In this document: positions 47,153 to 57,068 of the stretch, piece after piece | Numbering within the stretch: position 1 is the stretch's first letter | How the letters are laid out: every line of letters starts with the position of its first letter | From: Sternotherus odoratus | Taxonomy: Eukaryota; Chordata; Testudines; Kinosternidae | Assembly: GCA_032164245.1 (NCBI GenBank) | Contig: JAVMKO010000006.1 | Coordinates: 8,633,001 to 8,697,000, forward strand | DNA length: 64,000 bases | Direction: 5' to 3' | Program-made: the position numbers and the translations under genes | The notes under the pieces: model-generated | What the model was told of the DNA's origin: nothing | The model's database searches: none | The model's input: only the letters and a program-made list of their open reading frames with translations

Positions 47153-48999
47153 GTTTCTGGCCTTTTGTTAAGATTTGTATTTTTTTTGGTTGCTAGTGGT
47201 TAGAGTGGAAGGGAGATGTCCGTGAATTAATTACCTTTTGTGTTCACTAAGACTGTGAGGTGCTACAAGATAATACTTTAATCATGGACAAGGACCCTAT
47301 TCTGCTAGTGCAGTACAAACAGAGGACAAAGATCAACCCTGCCCCCAAAGAATTCAGTCAAGGTAACACAGGCCTGTCTCTTCTCTAGGAAGAAGGATGC
47401 TACCGTGCAAATATGTATTGGACTCTTTACCCATATTACAGTTGGTTGTTCTTTACAGTTCAAAGTACAGCTTTTGAACTTCTGAATGATCAGAAAATGC
47501 CTTCTTCACTTGCCTCTGTCATCAGAATAACTACTTGAAAAGTGGAGCAAAGACTTCATTCTCTATTCTCAAGTAACCTTTAAGTTGCTGTGAAAGATTT
47601 TGGGTCTCCAAAATCCTTATGGGATTTTACTTTAAGTTCAGGGGCTACTCTGTACATCCTGAGAATTTCACATTTTAAGGTGTCAAATTTCCTTTTACAA
47701 ATAGATTTAAGTTGTACTTTTGCTTCTAAATATAGTACGGATTCTAATATGTAAACTCTATAGTTAAATCTATTCACCTAAATTTGGGTTATTGCTGATT
47801 ATGCACTATGTGTCGTGTGACTTTAAAAACAAACCTTGTATTTGTGGGTAATCTAAGCACTATACCCAGATGTACAGACACACTCTTCACAATCTCCCTC
47901 TCTCTCTCACTCCTTCCCCCCCCCCCATTAGCTTTAATAAAAAATTTAAATCTGTTCTCTTCTGTGTTCTCTCTTAAATAGATTCTTTCATAAGTGACCA
48001 GCGTTGTAGATTACAGAAAGCATGCACGATATCATGGGATAAACTTTCTCTTTAGGATGAAAGGGATCTGTGTGCTCTGTTCAGGCCTGCAAGGCAGCTG
48101 TTTGAGGTGTTAATAGAACTAGCCTGTTAAAAACAAACAAAAACCTCTCCTCCCCACCCCCCCATAAAAATGATCTATGCTAGTGGTTTTTGTGCAGCCC
48201 TCTTCAGCTTGCCATAAAGCATTGAATGGTATTCCACCAAGCAGAGCTTCTTAGTTTGAGGAGCATTCAAATAACTTTTTCTAGAATGGATTGACTGTCA
48301 CTACAGGGGCAGGATTAGTGGGTTGTTTGTCGGTCGTTTTCTTTTAAGATTATTTCCAAATTGTTCCGTAGCAATACTTCTGCTGCTGACCCAGGCGACT
48401 TTTGAAATTGGCATTTTTAGTAGCTTTTACTGGTTCAAATGGCTGAAGACAAGGCAGGATTCAAATCTATCCTCAGTTCAAGTGGGCTTTCCTGGGGATT
48501 TAGGGTAGTATGCTTACTGGCAATATACATTCATTTGGATGCCATCTTGCTAATAGAATATGGAAGTACTAAATGACCCTTCTTCCACTATTTGACAACG
48601 CTCTCAAATTACTTACTTGTTTTCGTACATTTTTTTAAAAAAACCCAAAATATTATTCTGTCTGCTTCTTACTTCAAAATATCAATGAAATAAGACAATC
48701 ACAATAAATGTATGATGCAGTAAAATCTAATTCAGAAGGAGTGATAGGTAAAAAATGCAGCGCTGAAATAACTTGGTTAATTTTATTGAAACAGTAAGCC
48801 CTGGCTTCCCTATCTACAAAGGTAAATATCATTCAGTGTAATCCAAAATGGAAGGAAAATCCTGAGTCTTGTATAATGAAGTAAAATATTTCCTTGTCGG
48901 TATTTTAAAATGTAAACTGAAAATTCCAGTATTTATTAATATAACCACCAAATAAGGTGGTACTTGTGGGAGCCTTTTATTACTCCATTAAATTAAGTT
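47153..48999. other. Intron 1, unique
   Basis: No gene. 47282-47360 resembles an old amniote repeat (catggacaaggaccctattc, ctgcccccaaagaattca). Confidence 0.4.
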
Positions 49000-50286
49000 G
49001 TCATGGGTTAAGAGGGAAGATCCTTTCATGGATTGAGAACTAGTTAAGACAGGAAACAAAGGGTAGAAATAAATGGTAAATTTTCAGAATAGAGAGGCGT
49101 AACTAGTGTTGTTCCCCAAGGGTCAGTCCTAGGACCAATCTTATTCAACTTATTCATAAACGATTCGGAGGAAGGCGTAAATAGTGAGGTGGCAAAGTTT
49201 GCAAATGGTACTAAACTGCTCAAGATAGTTAAGACCAAAACAGATTGTGAATAACTTCAAAAAGATCTCACAAAACTAAGTGATTGGGCAACAAAATGGC
49301 AAATGAAATTGAATGTGGATAAATGTAAAGTATTAGAGAGGTAGCCGTGTTAGTCTGGAATTGCAGAAGTGACAAAGAGTCCTGTGGCACCTAAAACACT
49401 AAAGTATTGAAGCATAAGCTTTTGTGGGCTAATGCCCACGACGAAGTGGGTATTAGCCTACAAAAGCTTATGCTTCAATACTTTAGATAGTCTTTAAGGT
49501 GCAACAGGACTCTTTGTCAAATGTAAAGTAATACACATTGGGGGGGAAAAAACCCAACTATACATACAATATGATGGGGGCTAGTTTAGCTACAATTAAT
49601 CAGGAAAAAGATCTTGGTGTCATCGTGGATCATTCTCTGAAGACATCCACACAGTTTTCAGCACCAGTCAAAAAAGCAAACAGGATGTTGGGAATCATTA
49701 AAAAAAGATAGAGAATAAGACAGAATATCTTATTGTCCTTATATAAATCCATGTTGTGCCCATGTCTTGAATACTGTGTACAGATGTGGTCTCCTCATCT
49801 CAAAAAGGATATACTGGCATTAGTAAAGGTTCAGAGAAGGACAACTAAAATGATTAGGGGATTGGAACTGGTCCCATATGAGGGGAGATTAAATAGGTTA
49901 GGACTTTTTATCTTGGAAAGGAGGAGAGTAAGGGGGGATATGATCGAGGTATATGAAATCATGAGTGGTGTGGAAAAAATTAACAAGGAAAAGTTATTTA
50001 CTTGTTCCCATAATATCAGAACTAGGGCCACCAAATGAAATTAATGGGCAGCAGGTTTCAAACAATTAAAAGGAAGTTCTTCTTCATACAGTCCACAATC
50101 AACCTGTGGAACTCCTTGCCTGAGGAGGTTGTGAAGGCTAGGACTATAACAGGGTTTAAAAGAGAACTGGATAAATTCATGGAGGTTAAGTCTATTAATG
50201 GCTATTAGGCAGGATGGGTAAGAAATGGATGGCAGGAGAGAGATCACTTGATCATTACCTGTTAGCTTCACTCACCCCAGGGCACC
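49000..50286 (+). mobile_element. CR1 LINE, partial ORF2 and 3' region
   Basis: Same subfamily as 24389-25455. It carries ggtcagtcctaggaccaatc, the reverse transcriptase region (SEVAKFANGTKLLKIV, with the FADD motif changed to FANG), and then VQRRTTKMIRGLELVPYEG in frame 49733-50038. The 3' UTR is cut at about 50286, where a hAT-like fragment starts. A Penelope-type insertion sits at 49333-49518. Confidence 0.88.
49333..49518. mobile_element. Penelope-type palindromic end inserted in CR1
   Basis: 186 bases with a perfect 12-base duplication aaatgtaaagta (49321-49332 and 49519-49530). The left arm is the complement of the Penelope-type tail (tagagaggtagccgtgttag, aagcataagcttttgtgggc) and the right arm is the tail itself (gacgaagtgggtattagcc, caaaagcttatgcttcaata), the two forming a hairpin. 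The right arm matches the 3' end of the Penelope ORF element at 58395-58470. Confidence 0.85.
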
Positions 50287-50730
50287 TGGCATTGGGTGCA
50301 GTGCCTGCGGGCGAGAGCCATGCAGAGCCGCTTGTGCACCTCTGCCTAGGAGCTTGACCTGCTGCTGGCCACTTCAGGCGTAGCACGGTCCGCAGTGCCA
50401 AGATAGGTGGGAAGCTTGTCTCTGCACCCTGGCTGCGCTGCTGACTGGGAGCCACCGGAGGTTAGTCTATGCCCCAATTCCCTGCCCTAGCCCTGAGCCT
50501 CCCCAAACCCGGAACCCCTCCTCTACCCCAAACCCTTTGTCCCCCACCCCAAAGCCTGCACCCTAATACTCTGCCCTAGCCCAGAGCCCCCTCCCACACC
50601 CTGAACCTCTTATTCCTGGCCCCATCTCAGCCCTCACCCAAACTCTCTGCCCCAGCCCTGAGTCCCTCTCAAACCCCTCATCCCCACCTCAGGTTTCTTC
50701 GGGTTCCCAGAAAAAAGTTTGAAAACCCCT
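50287..50730. mobile_element. hAT-like fragment, right end only
   Basis: C-rich text with repeats of ccctgccctagccctgag, ending gtttgaaaacccctgatcta, the complement of a CAGGGGTTTTCAAAC-type terminus. No left end, so probably truncated. Confidence 0.45.
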
Positions 50731-50835
50731 GATCTAGGATACTCCAGGCAACATCTCCTGAGACATGCTCATGAGCAGGGTTTCTCATTAAAGGTCCTTT
50801 AGCTCTGGAATTTGCTTCTTCTAAGATCAAAGGCT

Positions 50836-51112
50836 AGGGCCTGGTCTACACTGGGGAGAAGCGGGGGTGTTGACCTAAAATATGCAACTTTAGCTACGCG
50901 AATAGTGGCGCTGATGTAGACTCATCTTAGGTTGACTTTTCTTGGTGTCCACATGGCTGCCACTCCCCCATCGACTCCGCTTCCACCTCTCGCGGAGGTG
51001 GAGTTCCGGAGTCGATGGGGAGAGCACTCTGGGATCGATTTTTCACATCTACAGTAGACGTGATAAATCAATCCCCGATAAATCGATCACTACCCGCTTA
51101 TCTGTAGATGTA
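50836..51112. mobile_element. Harbinger-type miniature element, copy 3
   Basis: Starts agggcctggtctacactgg. It has tatgcaactttagctacgcg, the paired blocks ccccatcgactccgcttcc and ggagtcgatgggg, and gtgataaatcaatccccg. Same family as 8843 and 39632. Confidence 0.7.
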
Positions 51113-51600
51113 CTGTAGGTTTGCTGTAGATCACATCTGCTGCAGTCTTTTGGTGGAATTGAAAGGATTTAGACTTTGTAGCTTGGCTTTTCATGGAGTT
51201 TAATGATATGTTTGTGTCTTTCACATTTAAGGCCATGGTTACACTTACAGGATTATAGCGCTTTTGGTTATAGTGCGTCCCATATACAGCAATAGGTATT
51301 GCGCTAGAGCGTGTGCACATTTAGACCCGCCAGCACTAGAGCATGGCCACATTTGCGGCGCTTCAGGCGGCATTGGGAGTAGCGCAATAGGGCAGGTATC
51401 CCACTGAGCACCTCTTCCCAATCTGTCGTAGTGCCTTGTGGGAAGGGGGCGTCACTTGCTGGCATTCTGCATCCTGTTCCAACTCCCCGTGATGCTTTGT
51501 GTCATATCCCAGCAATCCCTGTTTTTCCGTCTACCTCAGGCGCCATCTTCCAATGGTTTCAGCAAGGCGCGCTCCGTCGTCCGTTTTTTCGTGTGCCGTA

Positions 51601-52835
51601 ATGGATCGCGAACTGCTGAGGAGCATGCTGGCCTCTCTGTGCAGTGGAGTTCATTCTTGACATGGAACGTGACAGTAGTGATGGGTCTGAGGACGAGCTC
51701 GAGCTGAGGAATGCATTGGACGCTAAACTGATCATCGCTTTAACGGACATGCTCACGACCGTGGAATGCCGCTCCTGGGCACGGGAAACGAGCACTGAAT
51801 GGTGGGATCGCATCGTCATGCAAGTGTGGGACGATGAGCAGTGGCTGCAAAACTTTCGCATGAGAAAAGCCACTTTCATGGGACTGTGTGCTGAACTCGT
51901 CCCCGCCCTGCAGCACAAGGACACCAGATTGAGAGCTGCCATCCCGGTGGAGAAGCGGGTGGCTATAGCACTCTGGAAGCTGGCCACCCCAGACAACTAC
52001 CGATCGGTGGCCAACCACTTTGGGGTGGGAAAGTCTACCGTTGGAGTCGTGTTGATGCAAGTGTGCAGGGCCACTAATAGCCTCCTGCTACGAAAAATCG
52101 TGACTCTTGGTGATGTGCGTGACATCGTGGCTGGTTTTGAACAGATGGGTTTCCCTAACTGTGTGTGTGTGTGGGGGGGGGGGATCAATGGGACCCATAT
52201 ACCTGTTCTGGCGCCCGCCCACCTAGCAGAAGAGTACATTAACCGAAAGGGGTACTTCTCCATGGTTCTTCAGGCGCTTGTGGATCACCGTGGGCGTTTT
52301 ACTGACATTAATGCAGGTTGGTCGGGAAAGGTGCATGACGCATGCATCTTCCGCAACACCGGCCTGTTCAGGAAGCTGCAAGAAGGCACTTTTTTTCCAG
52401 ACCAGAGGATCCCCGTGGGGGAAGTTGAAATGCCCATTGTGATTCTTGGCGACCCTGCTTACCCTTTAATGTCCTGGCTCATGGAACCCTACACAGGGAG
52501 CCTGGACAGCAGCCAGGAAAGGTTCAACTATGGGCTGCTGTCAAATGACTCTGGAGTGTGCTTTTGGGCGTCTCAAGGTGCGCTGGCACTGTCTTTATGG
52601 GAAGCTAGACTTGGCAGAGGGAAGTATCCCCACGGTTATTTCCGCGTGCTGTGCCCTACATAATCTTTGTGAGCGGAAGGGCGAAGACTTCACTGTGGCA
52701 TGGTCCTCGGAGGTTCAACAGCTGGAGGCCACGTATGCACAGCCAGAGAGCAGGGCTCTTAGAGGGGCCCAGCGCAAGGCTACAAGGATCAGGGGTGACT
52801 CGAGGGAGAATTTTGATGCTGAAAGCGAGTTCTAA
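51601..52835 (+). pseudogene. Harbinger transposase, lightly damaged (copy B)
   Basis: DDE_Tnp_4/HARBI1-type nuclease that would excise and reinsert the element. A 339-codon frame runs 51644-52663, with FRMRKATFMGLCAELVP, the helix-turn-helix-like NHFGVGKSTVGVVLMQV, INGTHIPVLAP and VEMPIVILGDPAYPLMSW. The last ~100 residues continue in another frame from 52530 (ECAFGRLKVRWH to DAESEF stop). The Glu of ECAFG is present. The first catalytic Asp of the usual DGTH is Asn (AAT at 52187-52189), which should abolish catalysis. A second frameshift near 51635 separates the likely ATG at 51601 (MDRELLRSML) from the main frame. A gt/g run at 52161-52183 looks slipped. Confidence 0.9.
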
Positions 52836-53343
52836 TGGGAATTCCAAAGGGAGGGAGGGTGCATTCTGTTAATAGGCTAAGGCATTCGCTTTTCTGTAGC
52901 TATTAGATACATATGTGCACCGAATAAAGAAACCATTTATTAAAAAGAATTCATTTATTGAACAGCTTTTTCAGAATTTGAAATAAAAATTGAAAAAAGT
53001 AAAATGAGGAGGGGGCAATTGGGGTGGGAAGGGGTCAGTCAGAGATTGGCGTATGTCCTGGCCTCATAACCTCCAATGCCCTTTGAGTTGCTGTATTCCC
53101 CCAACCCCATTTGCGGAGGGTGATTATGCTTGTTATTAGGGGTTGAGTGCAGTGGATAAGGGGGCTGGGTCCATGAGTTGGTCAGTGAAGACGGGGGGTA
53201 GGAGGCAGCTGTGGGTGGTAATAACCAGGCAGCTGTTGATAGTGGCCTGAAGGAGACAGAGGGCCGGAAGGGTTAGGGGGCAACTGACAATGGGGGCAGC
53301 GAGCACAGTGCTGCTTCTCCTTGGTAGCAATCTGCTGCAGTCT

Positions 53344-54810
53344 CTACTTGCAGCTGTAATATTGTAAACAGCTTTCAGCGCGCTGCTCGCGAGCCATCTC
53401 CCTCAACTGGATCAATTCATCCCTCCGCTTGCTCTCGTTCTCCTGCCACGGCTGTGCAACGCGATTCTCCGTTACAGACTGTTGCATAACTTGTTGTAAA
53501 AGATCTTCCTTGCTCTTTCGTGGTTTCTTTCTAATCCTCCTCAGCTTCTCAGCTGCAGATAATGACGGTGATGGGGTGTTTAAGGTCGAAACTAGGGAAA
53601 GTCAGTGCAAAGTTAAAACACAGGATTCCCTTGTTCACAACAGACAGTGCTATGATTCCCCCGCATTCCATGTTTCTCTGTCCCGTTTGCCTGTCCCACA
53701 CAGCTATAGCACACAGACAGCAACGGAGCCCCTGTCATGGTGAGTTGTCTCAGGATGCAGGGGGAATGATTGTTTCCCTGCCTTGCTGTCCTATGGCTTG
53801 GGGGGGAGTGGAGGGCATTTGCGGGAACCGTACTCTGAGCACTGTCCCAACGTTCTCTGTGTAGGTGTTTGTGCTGGAAGATATCTCGCTGCTGCGGGTG
53901 ACGGAGGAAGAAAGGGAGGGCATTCTAATGAGATGTGGATTTCGGCCAGGCCCATATGCAGCTTGCCTCTGTGCAGCAATGCTCCCCCCACCCCTCGTAG
54001 AACAGTGGCAGGGACTAGTGACCGTGGCCGGGACAGGGACAACGCTGGCTCTCCCGAGAAACCTGCGCAGGCACATTGCAAGAGCTCTTATTGAGACCTT
54101 TGAAGAAATCACGGATGACTATTACTGTGATGTGATAGACTCATCAGTGCACTATTCCACATGTAGACAAGCATGCAGCAAGCATTCCTTTCCACCCTCG
54201 CCCAAGTTGCCTGCCTTCCCTATGGAAAAGTAGCTGTACCTGCGCAATCCGCTGCTGCTGCCCTCCCCCCACAACTGCCGGACACTGTGGCTGGCTCTGG
54301 CTGCCCTCCGGGCTTGAGAAGAGTTCCTGGCTGCGTGTGTCCCGTGACTCCTCCGTGCCCTGGGTCACTGCCGCGTTCTCCTCCTCCTCCTCTCCGTCCT
54401 GCTCCTCTCAGTCGTCCTCTTCTTCGGCATCCTCTCCCACCCCCTCCCCTTCAGTGCTGGGCTGGGAAAAAGTGTCCTGGGTGGTTGATGGAGTGCACGT
54501 TGGATCACCACCAAGTATCGCGTCCAGCTCCTTGTAGAATTTGCAAGTCACAGGGGCTGCCCCGGAGCGGCTGTTTGCGTCGTGGACTTTGCAATAGGTA
54601 ATCCTAAGCTCCTTTACTTTTGCCCAGTACCGCAGAGTGTCATGGGCTCTTTCCGCCATGGCCCGTGATATCAGGACATATGTATCGTAATTCCTGCGGC
54701 TAGACCGCAGCTGAGCCTGGACAGTCTCTTTCCCCCCCCCCCCAACAACTGATGAGGTCCATCACCTCGCTATTGTTTCACGGTGAAGCTTGCTTATTGC
54801 GAGGAGGCAT
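53344..54810 (-). pseudogene. Harbinger Myb/SANT DNA-binding protein, two exons (copy B)
   Basis: Companion protein thought to bind transposon ends and bring the transposase to the nucleus. Exon 1 (54810 down to 54240) starts MPPRNKQASP and holds a trihelix/SANT-like domain: NSEVMDLIS, ETVQAQLRSSRRNYDTYVLI, then RAMAERAHDTLRYWAKVKEL, and CKFYKELDAILGGDP. Acidic text and SQELFSSPEGSQSQPQ follow, then a CAG/gtacag donor. Exon 2 (about 53552 to 53344) reads KLRRIRKKPRKSKEDLL, QQVMQQSVTENRVAQ and a charged helix ending in TAG. Lesions: a TGA after ASP, a frameshift in a G run near 54735-54744, and a TGA at 54408-54410. Convergent with the transposase. Confidence 0.8.
53865..54233 (+). CDS. Third conserved segment of Harbinger copy B, unknown family
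   Basis: An open frame of 122 codons directly after a gttctctgtgtag acceptor (AG at 53863-53864), reading VFVLEDISLLRVTEEERE, RPGPYAACLCAAMLPPPL, then RNLRRHIARALIETFEEI, TDDYYCDVID, and a Cys-containing tail to FPMEK stop. A possible upstream exon ends ATG/gtgagt at 53739-53740. It lies wholly inside the intron of the Myb gene, on the opposite strand. The copy A segment at 23964-24135 is similar at protein level. No domain recognised; the two Cys near the end (CRQACS) and the acidic helices are the only distinctive points. It may be a third protein of the element or part of a spliced product. Confidence 0.5.
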   Translation: MFVLEDISLLRVTEEEREGILMRCGFRPGPYAACLCAAMLPPPLVEQWQGLVTVAGTGTTLALPRNLRRHIARALIETFEEITDDYYCDVIDSSVHYSTCRQACSKHSFPPSPKLPAFPMEK

Positions 54811-55202
54811 GGTACCTGCAACGATTGCCTGAGGAGCACTCCATGCCTGGCTGGAGCAAACGAAGGGGATTTTCAAATTTCCCTGGGAATTTAAGGGGCG
54901 GGTCTGACGTGTGGTCACCTGAGGACGCGACAGAAGAGTTTGAAACTGATGAGCAGAGTGGCTTGAATGGGAATTATGGGCCAGGCTGGAAGCTAATTAA
55001 CGCGCAATGGGTGTCCACGTTCGCACCGTAGCGCTACAGCGGTAGCGCAACATCCCTTATTCCCCATACGGAGGTGGATTACCACAAGCACTATAAACTC
55101 GGATTTATAGCGCAATTCGTGCCTTGCCAGTGTGGACGGGTAGGGAGTTATAGTGCTCCTGGAGGCTTTATAGCGCTATAAAGTGCCAGTGTAACCAAGG
55201 CC

Positions 55203-55570
55203 TAAGTGTTAACATGCCTAGAGAAATGATATACACATTATATGTAAACTATTACTTATGGTGAGGGAGATTCCCTGACATTAAACATTGATATAACATT
55301 CATGCACACTTAGTAACTGTATTTGATATTCTGGATTTCCAGCCCTGGAGGCAAAATAAAAGCAGCTGCACTGAAATTTGAAGCATAACATAAATATTTG
55401 TCCCTATTCCTTGTGCAGCTCTCTGCTCTTAGGTGCTAAATGGAAACATTTTTCTAGCCCTTTGGCTTCACTATAAATGTCAAAGATTAAATTAAGTTAT
55501 TTTGCTAATGCAGAAAAGTCATGCAAGATAGGACACTCAGACAAAATAACCTTTTCCAGCATAACCCTAT
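55203..55570. other. Short intronic spacer between Harbinger copy B and the solo LTR
   Basis: AT-rich, no feature seen. Confidence 0.5.
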
Positions 55571-56487
55571 TGTAACGGCGTCGGTCACTCACCTGGCGGC
55601 GCCCCCGTCTGGTCGTCCTGGGAATTAGCTCTTTTGACTCGGGAGCGCCGTCTGCCGGCCGACGTCCACTTCTCCACACTGGCCCCATGTCCCTCCTGGA
55701 CCCTGGAATCCCTTGCTGAGGGTGCCGCACCCTTGCAGTACCCTCCTGGTCTTAAGGGTCTCCCCTCCCTGGGGAACCCAACACCCACTATCCCCAACTT
55801 GCCTCAGATACAGCCACTGCCAGTCACCACTGCCTCAGTCCCTCTGAGGCTGACTGCAGTCTCATGGCTACTCATCACCGGCAAGAAGGGGTTGGCCTGC
55901 TGCTCTTATCAGCCCAGGGCTGCCCCCTTGCAACCTCCAGTACCCCGTGGGTCGGGCCTTCCCTAGGCTCAGCAAGCTGGGGCCCTCCAGCTAGAGCTAG
56001 TCGCTCCCTGGCTCCCAGCTGCCTTGCCCTCGCCTTGTCCCAGTCCAGGTACTTTGATAAAGGCTCCCAGCAGCCAGGCCCTGTCTCCCTCTGCTTGCAG
56101 AGGAGACTGCCCCCTTGCAATCCCCAGTACCCCGTGGGTCGGGCCTTCCCTAGGCTCAGCAAGCTGGGGCCCTCTCCCTAGAGCTTAGGCTCCCTGGCTC
56201 CCAGCTGCCTCACCTACGCCCTGTCCCAGTCCGGGTACTTTGCAGCCAGGCCCTGTCTCCTGCTGCCTACAGAGTAGACTGACCTTCAGAGTAAACTCAC
56301 TCTCCCTTTCTCTCTCTTCCTAACTCCTGCCTCCCAGGCTTTTATACAGCCTGGAATGTTTGGGGCGTGGCCACACAGCTGAGCCTGCTTTCCACTTAAG
56401 CCTGCTAGCAGGCTCAGCCAGCTACAAACCCTCTTTCCAGGGCTATTCCAGCCCTGGCCGGCAGGGAGTGGGTATCACCCCGCTACA
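55571..56487 (-). mobile_element. Solo LTR of an LTR retroelement
   Basis: On the minus strand it reads TGTAGCGGGGTGATACCC to GACGCCGTTACA, with the TG...CA ends expected of an LTR. It is flanked by cctat and cccat (4 of 5 match). A TATA box (gtataaaagcc in reverse, near 56340) and adjacent gtgtggccacgcccc fit an LTR promoter. An internal tandem duplication of period about 187 bases starts at 55921 and 56108 (tgcccccttgcaa...). No internal gag/pol region is present, so it is probably a recombination-derived solo LTR. Lineage (retrovirus-like or Gypsy) not determined. Confidence 0.75.
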
Positions 56488-56905
56488 CCCATAGTGTACT
56501 TAAAATACTGGAACTGTTTTTACATGGCAACTGCAGTGTTCCATATCTTTTTCAGTTATCAGGTAGCCCTAGTAGGATCTGGTACTAAACATTCAGCTGT
56601 TTACATAGCAAAACTTTAATTTAAAAATACAAGAGAATGTAAAATGATGCTAATTATTCTCTGTGTGATCTCTTAAAGAGTTAGTTCTAAAAATGTGGCT
56701 ATTTCCTGTTTGAAAACTTGAGTAGAGAGAGTATTGTCTTGAGGCAAGCTAAAACCCGCCAGCATATTTCACAGGTAATGCTTTCTTGTGTAGATGACAT
56801 TTGATGTGTGTGTGTATATATATAATGCTAAAAACATTATATATACACACAGACTGCAAAAGTGAGCACCCAAGTTAGGAAATGCCAGAATTACAGTTGC
56901 CTGTA
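56488..56905. other. Intronic spacer with an AT hairpin
   Basis: 56808-56850 is a near-perfect palindrome: gtgtgtatatatataatg, a ctaaaaa loop, then cattatatatacacac. Otherwise unremarkable. Confidence 0.6.
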
Positions 56906-57068
56906 CAACTGTAACTCCTCGCTTAACATTGTAGTTATGTTCCTGAAAAATGCGACTTTAAGCAAAACGATGTTAAGCGAATCCAATTTCCCCATAAGAA
57001 TTAAGAATTCATGTAAATGGGATGGTGGTTAGGTTTTAGGAAAACCTTTTCACCGGACAAAAACTATT

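Larger units (their letters stand above)
51231..55202 (+). mobile_element. Nearly complete Harbinger DNA transposon (copy B)
   Basis: 3,972 bases. Ends ggccatggttacact and the complement ggccttggttacact are inverted with one mismatch and flanked by TAA on both sides (51228-51230, 55203-55205). Additional tatagcgc blocks lie near both ends. It encodes a transposase on + (51601-52835), a two-exon Myb/SANT protein on - (53344-54810), and a third + strand segment within the Myb intron. Only a few lesions separate it from an intact element, so it is younger than copy A, but it is inactive as it stands. Confidence 0.92.

Noticed and set aside
51559..51996. 145-codon minus frame
   Set aside because: Antisense shadow of the Harbinger transposase.
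55634..56181. Frames of 95-110 codons on both strands
   Set aside because: They lie in the solo LTR and owe their length to its C-rich tandem duplication.
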